64,000 nucleotides of DNA from Acanthochromis polyacanthus (lineage: Eukaryota > Chordata > Actinopteri > Pomacentridae), in contig NC_067136.1 of assembly GCF_021347895.1 (NCBI RefSeq), positions 3,183,970 to 3,247,969 on the forward strand, written 5' to 3'. The position numbers were made by a program, and so were the translations under genes. The notes below the pieces were generated by a model. The model worked only from the letters and a program-made list of their open reading frames with translations. It ran no database searches and had not been told where the DNA came from. Positions 38,201-50,200 of the stretch are shown in pieces (the stretch's first letter is position 1; each line of letters begins with the position of its first letter).

Positions 38201-41200
38201 CTCCCCTGGACACTGTACCTACCGTCAAGCATGGAGGTGGCAGTATCACTGTACTATCAATTTAGCCGACTCAAATCTGAGACAGAAAAACAACAAATAC
38301 AATTGAATGGCACCAATTCTTTGTTGTTTTTCTGACTCGGGCTTGTTTCTTCATCAGTCCACAGGTTCTTGATGGGTTTAAGTCAGGACTTTACTTACAA
38401 CTTGACTTTACTTCACGGTCTCTACTGGCAAAGCAAACTTTTGTTCATGCCTGTACATAATATGTTTAATATCTTTATGCGATGAATCCACAACTCAAAA
38501 ACCAAATGACATAAAAACATCCAAAATGAGTAAAAAGTGACTCAAAATGATTTAAGTGTTGCTCAAAAAGGCTCAAAATTAGTCCAAAAAGACAACAAAA
38601 AAGTGTCCAAAAATGACTATAAAGGGTTCAAAATGACTAAAAATTGGTCGAAAATGGTTTAAAATTTGCCCAAAATGACAAACAAATGTCCAAAATGACA
38701 AAAATTGTCCAAAATGATTAAGAATTGGTTCATAATTACTCAAAAGTTGTCCAAAATAACTCAAAACGTCTCCAAATTGACTCAGAAATGACTTGAAACC
38801 TGTCCAAAGTTATTTTAAAATCGGCTAAATTTGGTCAGAAGTGACTCAGCTAGTGGAAAAGGAATGGTTGAATCAGTTTAGAATGAAGGTTCCAGACTGG
38901 TGTCCCTAAAGTCCTGACTTAAACCCATAAAGAACCTGAAGAACCAAGTCAGAAGAACAACAGATTTGGTTGAACTCCACTGGAATTGGTCAGTTAAATT
39001 GATCCTATAATGATACCGACACTGCCATGCTTGACGGTAGTGTCCAGAGGAGAACTGATGTGGAAATGGACAAATTTAACCAAGTCTGAACATTTATGTT
39101 GGTATATTTATGATTCGGCAGTGGATCTAATGGTTCTATTTAAAGCGGATCAGAGTCAGCAGCTGTAGTCGACTGGAATCACTCAGAGGAAGTTAAGAAG
39201 CAGAGAAACTGAGAAAATGTGATGAACACTACTTTCTACGTCAACAAAACTCATAATTCAAGTTAGTGTGTGTATATTTATGACCTAGAAGATCTTTAAT
39301 ACATTTACAACTTTACAGGCTGATGGAAACTTTAGCTCTCTCCTGGTTTTGACTTTGTGTGACAAAAATAGAAGCTGTGTTTTTTTAATGTCCTGCTGTT
39401 TAATCCACAACACAACAAAGAAGGCAGATGTTCAGATCTTTAAATATATTTAAATATATATAAATGTGCTTTAATTTGTCAGGAACCATCTGCCAGAAAT
39501 ATTCAACGTCCCTGGACGGAGACGAAAGACGGAAAGAACGATAGCCAGTCGCCTGCAGGTCTTCTAAATCCACCAACATGAGTTGAAATCACAGAAACAG
39601 GTCATGCTATGCCACCAGTGTCAAAGTTTTTGCTTAGTTTTGCGTCACAGTGAGCTTTTAATGCATCGCAATCCAACTGGGACTTCAAAAACTGAGAATG
39701 AAGGATGAAAAACAAATGTAATTCATAAAAAAGGTCAATGTTTTGTTTGTAATATTGTCAGACACTGTTTTTAGCATATTTAATTAGAAAAATGTTGCAA
39801 TTTTGCAGATATTTGCTGGAATTTCAAGAAAAAATGTGAATATTAAGACATACTTAATAATTTTTAATATTTTACCAATTTCCCATGTTTTTCTTTTTTA
39901 CATTATCTTACATCTAAAAATATGAAATGGATGCTATTGGTGGAGAACAAGCTCCGCCCACCTGTGGCGGTCCAGGGCGATGACATTGAGCGTCACCGTG
40001 GAAACGTGCACAGCGAGGCCCTGAGCGTAGGGAAGCAGGAAGCACAGCGTCCGGCCGAACTTCCACTCGCCCTGCAGAGTGTAGACCAGGGTGAAGGGCA
40101 GGCACAGCGTGTTGACCAGCAGGTCGGCTGGAAAACACACAAAAACACACAATTTAGACACAATTTATACTCTTTGGAACACGGAAATCCTTCTAGAAAT
40201 ACAATAATCTGTTCAAAATAGTGAGAATGGATCTAATATAGGCAGAAATATACAGAAAATATGTGCAAAAAGGTAAAAATATACAATCTGTGAAATATAG
40301 ATAAAATAAGCGCAAAAAAGATTAAGAATGTGAAATCTACATAAAATTTGTACAATAAGCGTAAAAGAAACACTAAATCTATTCAATATAGACAAAATAT
40401 ATGCAGAATAGATACAAATGTAGATATAAAATGTGAAATATATATCAAATCTATGCAATAAGTGTAAAAATAAGAATTAAAATGTGAAATATAGATAAAA
40501 TATCGATCAAATTCATGATATATTGATACAATTTATGCATTAAATGTAAAAAAAATATGCAAAATGTGTGCAATATACATACATTTTTGCAATATAGATA
40601 AAAATATAAATGAAATGTGAAATGCAGGTTAAATCTGTATTTAATAAGGGTAAAAATATTCATCAAATATGTACAATACAGACAAAATCTGGACAATGTA
40701 GTTAAAAATATAGATAAAATCTGTGAAATATAAGTAGAATTTATGCAATATAGACAAAATATTGGTAAAATTTGTGCAATATAGAGAAAAATACAGATAA
40801 AAACTGAAATACACCGAAAATCTGTGCAATGAGGGTAAAATATACATGAAATCTGTGCAATCGAGATCAAATATGTGCAACAAAGATATATAAAAATGTA
40901 AAATATATGCAATAAAGGCAAGAATATAGATCAAATCTGTGCAGTGTAGATAAAATCTGTGATATATTGGTAAAATCTGTGCAATATACATACATTTTTG
41001 TAATATAGATAAAAATATAGACAAAAACATGGAATACAGGTACAACCCGTATTCAGAAAGAGTAAAAATATTAATATGTACAACATAGATGAAATATGTG
41101 CAGTACAGATAAAATGTTTTGTCATTTTTGACCTAAATACAAAAATGGACAAAAAACGAGACACAAAGTGACGTTAATGTGATATAAAAAGACAAAAAAC

Positions 41201-44200
41201 AACACAAACGTGACACAAAACAACAAAAAATAACACAAATGAACAGAAGCAAGATGATAAAATGACAAAAACAGCCCACATGAGGCCACAAAACGAGACC
41301 TCACGCCTCAAACGACTGAAGAAATGTGTGAATCTTGTGTTCAGACGGCGGTGAGCTTGAACACAGAGTTCACCGTGTCGGCGACGGAAAACAAAAGCTC
41401 ATCTTGTGATTCTTGTATCTCGTCTCCGTCTGAGGATCTTGGTGAGCTTCAGGAGCTTTTGTTGTCTCAGATTAGACTTTAAATCCATCAGCAGTTTGAA
41501 ATACCAAACAGAAACGTTCAGGTTCAGGAGCTCAAAAACTCAGCAAAGCAACAAGAGTCAGTCCAGCTTTAATAGAGGAGATTCTGATGTTGGTGGTGAT
41601 GTTCTGTTGGGTTCTAGTCGAGACACAAACTGCTGACTCTGTGCTTCACTGTTTTTTTTTGTTGATCTTCCTGGATCCTTTAATAAATCTATAAAAGAAG
41701 CAAACATGACAAACATTCTAAAAGGAAACCCTCTCGTCTTTCTTCCTGCTGTTTTGCTCTTCAGTTTTAATGGAATCCTCCATCAGACGTCCGATTAGAT
41801 GCGACCTGAACATCCCGGCGGCCTTCGAACCGTCGCTTCACGATGACAGTCCACAGTCAGGGCACGGAGCCCCGTCACGTCAGAAATAAAAGCTGCTTGG
41901 TGTCTGAAGCAGCCTCACGTTGCCTCCAGACTTTGGCTTCCTGCCTCCTGAGGAGCTTCAGGCCAAAGAAAGTCAACGAGAAAAGACAGAAATGTGAATC
42001 AGCCGCATGAAATGAGCCAGAAATGGAAAAACCGAAGACAGAATCTGAGACGAGCACATGAGAAGAGTCGAGAATCGTTACAGACGCTGATGGATCCACA
42101 ACCAGGTCTTCTAAGTTTACTGCTTCGCTTGAAACCTTTAAAGGAAGAGATGACGACGTGTTTCCTTCAAAACTACACCCTCTGAATACCAAAAACCTGC
42201 CAGAGATCTTCAAGAAAAGCCACCAAAATCAAATTAAATGTCCCAAATCCGACCAAAAACAACCAGGAAGAGACACAAAATGAACACAAAACCACCAGAA
42301 GGGAACAAAACAACAATACAGAGAAGCAAAGGGACAGAAAATCAACAATATGAGGCAAAAAAAATTATCAAAATGGGACAAAAAATAACCACAACAAGAT
42401 AAAATGGCAACAAAAATGGCCGAAATGTCACAAAGAAAACACAATAAGATGGAAACTGACCACTAGAAGACATAAAATGAATAAGATGAGACACAATTTG
42501 GGACAAAAAGTAGATAAAGAGACTAAATGGCAACAAAGAGATGAACAATGATGAAAATCAGACAGAAAATCTCTGAAATGTGACACAAAATGAACAAAAA
42601 CAATCAGAGACATAAAATAAAACGAGCATAAAGAGAAGAAAAATGATGGAAAATTAACAAGATGAGACACAAAATGACCAAAATAGGACAAGAAAGTGGC
42701 AACACGAAGATGTCAGGAATAAAATGTCTTAAATTTGACACAAATGGCCAAAAAGTAACTAAAAAAAACCCAAAACATGAAAAAATGATCACTAAAAGAC
42801 ACAAAACTAATAATATGAGACGTACATTGGGACAGAAATAGAGATGAAGAGACTGAACAGCAACATAAAGATGCAAAATGATGAAAATCAGACACAGAAG
42901 GTTTCAAATGTGACACAAAATGAACACAATGTAACAAAAACAACAAAGAGAAACAAAGTGATGGAAAGTTAAGACACAAAGGGACCCAAATGGAAAAAGA
43001 AAAAGAAAATGACTAAAAAAGGGATGAAAAAATCAGACATAAAATAGAGAAAATCAGACACAAAATAGAGAAAATCTGACACAAAATGTTTCCATTTGTC
43101 ATCATGCATTGGGGTTTTTTTTTTTTTGCATATTTTGTGGATTTTTTATGTTTTTGTTTCACTTTAAGACATTTTTTCCTCACATTTGTGTTGGTTTTGC
43201 ATCTTTATGTTGTTTTGATTCCCTTTCCTGTCATTTTTGTGTCATTTTTGTGTTGTTTCTGCACCTTTTTCTGTCTTTATTCCTCTTTTGGTGATTTTTG
43301 TCTGTCATTGTTGACTTTTAGTTCATTTTTAGTTGTTCTTTGTGTTTGATTTTTGTGCAATTTTTGCATTTTTGTGTCATTTCTTCAGTTTTGTGTCACT
43401 TTTATGTTTGTCCGTCATGTTTATACAATTTTCTGTCATTTTTGTGTTGTTTTTCTGTCAATTTTGTGCTACTGTTGGGCTGTTTCTGCATCTTTTTCCT
43501 GTCAGTTTTTCATATTTTTGTCATTTTTGACTTTTGCATCATTTTTAGTCATTTTCTTATCTTTCGGTGGCATTTTTGTATTTCTTTGATATTTTATCGC
43601 AGTTTGTCATTTTTATAATTATGCATCATTTATTTTCCCTTTTCTGTCATTTTTTGTGGGTTTTTTGTGTTTTTTTTTTTACCCTTTTCAGTTATTGTTG
43701 TGCTGTTTCTGCATCTTTCTCTGTCAGCTTTTCATCTTTTTGTGATTGTTGTCTGTCATTTTTTACTTTTGGGCCATTTTTATTTAATTATTTTATCTTT
43801 TCGTGTCTTTTTTAAACTTTTGTGTCCTTTTAATACATCTTTAGTGTAACTTTTGTTCTATTTCTTGACATTTTTGTGATTTTTTTTCATAATTTTGTGT
43901 CATTTTCATGTCTTTCCATCTTTTTTTCCATCAGTTCTGTCTTTTCTGGCCTCTCTGCATGTTTTTTCTGCGTGTCTTGCTGTGGTTTTGTTTTTCTTTA
44001 CTGATCTCGGAGCGGCTGCCGGATCCGTTTGGATTCTGGGAGTTGAAGGGGCGCCGTTCTGTCGGCCGTTCTTCTACCTTCCTGAACATTTCACATCACA
44101 TCAATCCCACCGGTCGCTCCTCACATTCGCTCGGCTTCGCTCGGCTGCTCCTCCGTCTGAGAAGAGAAGCTTTCAGGCCTCGACAGACCGACAAAAACCT

Positions 44201-47200
44201 CAAATTTCTGCTTCTGTGATCCTCAGAAAACCTTTTATAGCTGAAATAACGGAGAGACGTTCAGCAGCAAACCAGGACAGGCTGAGAATAAACAGAATAA
44301 ATAGAAAACTGCTCATCAGAAACCACCTGCAAACACTAAATGAAGCAAAAACAAGCAGAAAACGATGAAGAGGAGACAAAAAACTATTAAAGACACAATA
44401 ATAAACAACAAACTGCATCTTTTACCGTCATGTTTTCACATCTTTGCGTTGGTTTTGTTACATTTGTATGTGATTCTTATCTGTGATTTGTGGCTTTTGT
44501 TTCAGTTCTGCATCTTTCTGTGTAGTATTTAGATTGTTTTCTGACATTTTTGTGTCGTTCTTTGCATTTTTTGAGAATGTTCCAGTCATTTGTGACTTTC
44601 GTGTCATTTCTGCATCTGTTTTGTCATTTCTCTGTAACATTTAAAACATTTTTCTGACATTTTTAGGGTTTTGTTTGCATCTTTTATGTGTTTTTTGTGT
44701 AATTTTGAGATTGTTTTCTGTTATTTTTGTCATGTTTTGTGTAATTTTTTCACGTTTTATGCAATTCTTTTCAGTCATTTTCGACTTTGGTCTCATTTCT
44801 GCATCTTATTGTGTTATTTTTGCATCTTTTGTACAGTATTTGTGCATTCTTTAAACCTTTTTCTGACATTTTTAGGGTTTTTTGCCTCTGTCATGTGTCA
44901 TTTGTGTAATTTTGAGATTGTTTTCTGACATTTCTATGTTATTTCTGTCATATTTTGGGTAATTGTTTCGTGTTTTTCATGTAATTTTTTGACTCTGGTC
45001 TCATTTCTGCATCTTATTTTGTTATTTTTGCATCTTTTGTACAGTATTTGTGCATTTTTTAAACCTTTTCTGACATTTTTGTGTCATTTTTTTATATCTT
45101 TCGTGTCATTTTTTCACCTTTTATATTTTTGGCATGGATTTGTGACTTCAGCAACTTTTCTGCATGTTTTTGTGTCTTTATGCATTATTTCAATGGCGTA
45201 TTTGTGTCATTTTTAGACTTTTTCCTGACATTTGTTTTGATTTTTTCGATTTTTGACCTTTCTGCCATTTATGTGTCTTTTTATTTCATTGTGTGTAACT
45301 GTTGGGCCTTTTTCTGTGGTTTTTGTGTTATTTTTGCATCTTTTGTGTGAGGGGAAAGTGAAACAACAGCAAGAAACACCCAGAAACAGTGAATCTGCAT
45401 CCCTGTTTGTTTCACTGCTTAACTGATTGAAATGTGTTTTCTACCATGTATGGTGCCACAGTCGTGTTTTTGCTGAAATAAAACTGGAGAACCCTGGTAG
45501 TTTGATTGTTTTCCATCCATCTTTGCCTCCTAGAAACCAGATTCTGTTGCTCCGAACACCTACAGCGTGTGTGAACGTCTGAATCATCGCGTGGCATCGC
45601 TCCACAGACGGACCAATCTTTTCACACTTTCATTCAGCAGCAATAAATAAAGCCGAGGTGAGATCGCCCGCCGTGTGTCGCAGCAGATGACTGCTAAACG
45701 TCGACTTCTGTCGCCCTTATTAGCCAGATCCTGCTCAATGTTTGGGGTCGACACGTTCTGCAGCTCATTAAAACATGGGAAAGCACACAGTTTGGTCTTT
45801 CATAATGACTGCTTTTGTGTTTTCTGCAAATGTCACCAATAATCGTTAAAAGCATAAAACCACAACAGCAGCACTGGAAAGCCCTGCTGTTAACTCTGGA
45901 GCCAAACTGAATTCACCGTCAGCCTCAGATTTCTCACAAATGTGTCCACTGGGGATAAAAAATAAGTTCCACAAAACAGTTTTTCTCAGCTGGCAAGCCA
46001 TTTTCAGGCTTCAGTATCTCCAGAAATTAAACCTTCACAGACATGAAATTTGGAGAGGACTCAGACAGAATAGTGTTTGACAAATTCACATTATTGAATG
46101 GCTCCTACAGAGGACCCGCTTTTATTTACTGATCGTTGAAAATGGAAAACAAGTGCAAAATCCTATTTCGGTCATGATATTATGGCCCCAGAAACTTCCT
46201 CCTTGAGTGTATACATGGATAGATCCAGATTTATTACTAAAATTACAGCCTTTGATCAACATTTCACCAACTTATGAGGCTCTAACATCAGTGCAATGTC
46301 TGAAATGACAACAAAATGCCCAAAGTGACTTACAATTAATCAGAAATGACATGAAAGACGTCCAGGATGACTTAAAATCTGTCCAAAAGGACTCGAAACA
46401 TGTCAAGAAACACTAATAATGGTCCAAAATGGCAATAATGAATACATATTCAGCCCTTGAAATGGAAAACATCCATGGCCGGATCCATGTTTCTACTACT
46501 GGTTGACATTTCACAAAAAATAACCTGAAACTTGCCCATAAGGACTCAAAATGTGTCCAAAACAAGCTAAAGATGGCCTAAAATGACTTGAAACTCATCC
46601 CCAAAGACTTAGAATTTGTAAAAAATACATAAAAGAACTCTACAATGACCAGGAATAGTCCAACATGACCTACAATTTGTCCCAGAAGACTTAAGGTTTG
46701 TACAAAATAAGACAAAGATGGTCTAAAAAGACTCAAAAAAATACAGAATTTTTCAATAATGGTGGTATTGTGTCTCCATAAAGTTCCTGTAAGCCGATGG
46801 ACAGATCCATATTTCTTTCTAAATATCCAATGTTTGGTCGTCATTTCACCAACTTTAAAAGCTCCAACATCAGTAGAATTGGACATTTGATGAGATTTTA
46901 GAATTTCACATGTTCAAATGACCTGGGAGCTTTTCTATTCTCACCTTCAAAAAATACCTTTGAAGTCATTTTCAGGCTTCAATATCTCCAGAAGTTAAAC
47001 TCCTACGGCCATAAAATTTGGTAAGGACTCAGACAGAATAGTGTTTAGCAAGTTGCAAAGGTTAAATGACTCTAGCAGAGGACATATTTTTAATTACTGA
47101 CCCTTGAAAATGGAAAAAAGTGCAACATCTTCATTGGATCATATTCTTGTAAGTGTATATACATGGATGAATCCACATTTCTACTAAAATACAGTCTTTC

Positions 47201-50200
47201 GTTGGCATTTCACCAACTGTTGAGGCTCTAACATCAGTAGAATCTGATGTGTGGAAAGTCTGACCAAACATAGTTCAAGTTTGTTGCTATTCTGATTTAA
47301 AAAGCTGTCCAAAATGACCTAAAACATGTCCATGATCACTTCAAACCTGATTTAAAAAATACAAAAAATCTCAAAATTGGCTAAAACGACAGTAATCAAT
47401 ACTTCTTGGCCTCTAAAAATGGAAAAATGTGCAAAAGTTTCAAATGAGAGCTGTATTTTTGCCCCATAACCAATTTCCCAATCTTCAACTATTTTGCTAT
47501 ATTAACTGAAAAGCTGTTTGAAATTACTTGGAACTTGATCAGAATCACTAAAAAATGGTCCATCGTCACTCAACATGGTCCAAAATGACAATAATAAATA
47601 CATATTAGCCCCTTAAAATGGAAATGTATATAGATGGATCCATATTTCTGCCAAAATGCAGGCTTTGGTCGAGTTTTTCGATCTTTTGACTAAATGTTGA
47701 CTCGTTGACAGGAAATACACTCTGGTATTGATGGGCGTCTACATGTTGTCAAAGACTTGTGACCCTTAAAACCACAAAGGATGAAAACATGTAACTACTA
47801 CATCCCCATTTTGCAGCTTCTCTACACATTTAGGTAAACTGATGGCATTGTGGAAGCTTATCCATGATTTATAGTTGGAACCTCCAACACAATGCATTTA
47901 TAAACATGTTCAAATGAGCGATAACCATGTTTCAGATTAATTTAAATGTTATTTCCACTGTGTACAGGCCTCTAACCAGCAGTTAATGAGGAGTCTTTAC
48001 TTATTAAATCTTTATATATTGTGATTAAAATGGAAAAAACACTCAAAATCAATCAATGTAAACATGGGTGTAGTGCACAGAACAGCCTTAATGAGCTGGA
48101 AAAGTGTTAATTCATAATAAAACATGGCTGCCATGGGATTTTTCATGAAATTCAACCAATTGTTGTTTTAATGAATCCGAGTCGCTTGTGATGTTTTGAG
48201 AGTTTTCCCCGTCCTCAGATTAAAAACGCTGGTTAACAAATAAAAATGGAAACGTCTGAGGATTCTTCTGTTTCTATTAATGTGCTCATAATGACTGACT
48301 TCTAAATGCAAAATCACATTAACACCAAGATGGCACAATGCAACAACCCTTTACCTTTTCTAATTTGCCCATTTTTCGAAAGGGATTCTGGTGGTATGTC
48401 TCTGTGAAGTTCCAGTAAGTGTATCTATATGGACGGATCCATATTTCTACTAAAGTACAGTCCTTTTGAGGCTCTAACATCACGAGAATTTGAAAAACAA
48501 TATCCAAAATGGCAAGAAAATCCCCAAATTGACTTCAGATTAGTCAGAAATGACATGAAAAACATCCAGGATAACTTAAAATCTGTCCAAAACGACTTGA
48601 AACTGGTCAATAATCGCTAAAAAATGGCCCAGCATTACTCAAAAAGGTCTAAAATGACAATAATGAATGCATTTTAGTCTGTTAAAATGCAAAAAAAGCA
48701 ATGCATAAAGTTCAATCTAGGCTGGTACTGTGCCCCCATAAGGTTTCTTTAAGTGTATGTATATGGACAGATCCATATTTCTACTAAAATACAATCTTTG
48801 GTTGACATTTAAAAAAAAAAACTTGACAATTGTCCAAAATGGCTCAAAATTTGCCTAAAACAAGATAAAGATGGTCTAAAATGACTTGAAACTCATCCCC
48901 AAAGACTTCAAATTTGTGCAAAATACAAAAAAAACCTCTAAAATGACCAAAAATAGTCCAAAATTATCTACAGCTTGTCCTAGAAGACTTGAGGTTTGTA
49001 CAAAATAAGATCACGATGGTCTAAAAAGACTCAAAAAATACATAATTTTCAACAATGGTGGTATTGTGTCTCTATAAAATTCCGTATATCTATGGATGGA
49101 TCCATATTTCTGCTAGAATACAGTCTCTGGTCAATATTTCACCAACTTTTGAGGCTCTAATGTCAGTAGGATGTGAAAAACAATATCTGAAATGACAACA
49201 AAATGTCCAAAGTGACTAGAAATTGGTCAGAAATTACATGTTTGTAATTGCCCAAACAACCCTTCACTTTTTAAAATGTTCTCATTTTTCTGAAGGTTTA
49301 CTAGCTCCATAAAGTTCCTGTAAGTGTACATATCTGAATGGATCCACGTTTCTACTAAAATACAGTCTTTGGTTGACATTTCACCAACCTTTGAGGCTCT
49401 AACATCACATAAATGCACACACAGAACAGAACACAATGAGGCCAACACACAAACACCTCCACCAGTGTCAACGTACCGACGGCCAGGTTGGCGATGAAGA
49501 AGTTGGTGACGGTGCGAAGCGTCTTGAAGCGGTAGATGACGTAGATGACCAGAGAATTACCCAGAACCCCTAGCACGATGATGGTGCTGTAGGCCAGGAT
49601 CAGCACCACCTAAAACAAACAAACAAACAACAGTAAACAAAGGGGAGTCGACTCTCCACTGGTATGACAACGGTTTGAAGCATTAGCAAGCTAGCTAGCA
49701 ACTAAGAATTATCTATGAAATGTCTGCATTGTTAGTGATTCTTCAAAGTTTAAATTGGAATTTGTAAGAAGCGAGAACCCAGAACCAGCACAAAAGGGGA
49801 TTATTTCTTCAGTTGAAGGCAATTCTGGCCACATTATGTGATAATAGTTGCACTTTAATAAACCCAATGAGCATTTATTGCTGTCGTTTTAGGCAGTTTA
49901 TGTTAGTTTACTGTGTTAATTAGCATAAAACAAAATGCAGATATGGATGTGTTCCAGTTTCAAGGAAGCAATGGAGTAAATGTAGAACCAATCAGACTGG
50001 TCTGAGTCAGAATAATGGAAGGAAAGAGCAGCAAACATGGGTCTTGTGTTAAAATGGTTATATAACAGAATCCATCCATTTCAGTTTCCATTAATCGACC
50101 CTGAAAGGCTCTAAAACTAATGGAAACGAGGCTTGTACCTGAACACTCAGCAGCCTAATGGGGTCTTCTGGAAAATTCACTCCCTCGAAGACCGGCGTGG

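Noticed and set aside
40451..41045. Minus-strand frames of 134-156 codons resembling membrane proteins
   Set aside because: They are translations of the family D minisatellite. The apparent hydrophobic pattern comes from the repeat composition.
43895..44368. 157-codon plus-strand frame as a possible nested gene in intron 2
   Set aside because: It starts in the T-rich repeat, has no domain, and has no plausible splice or promoter signals.
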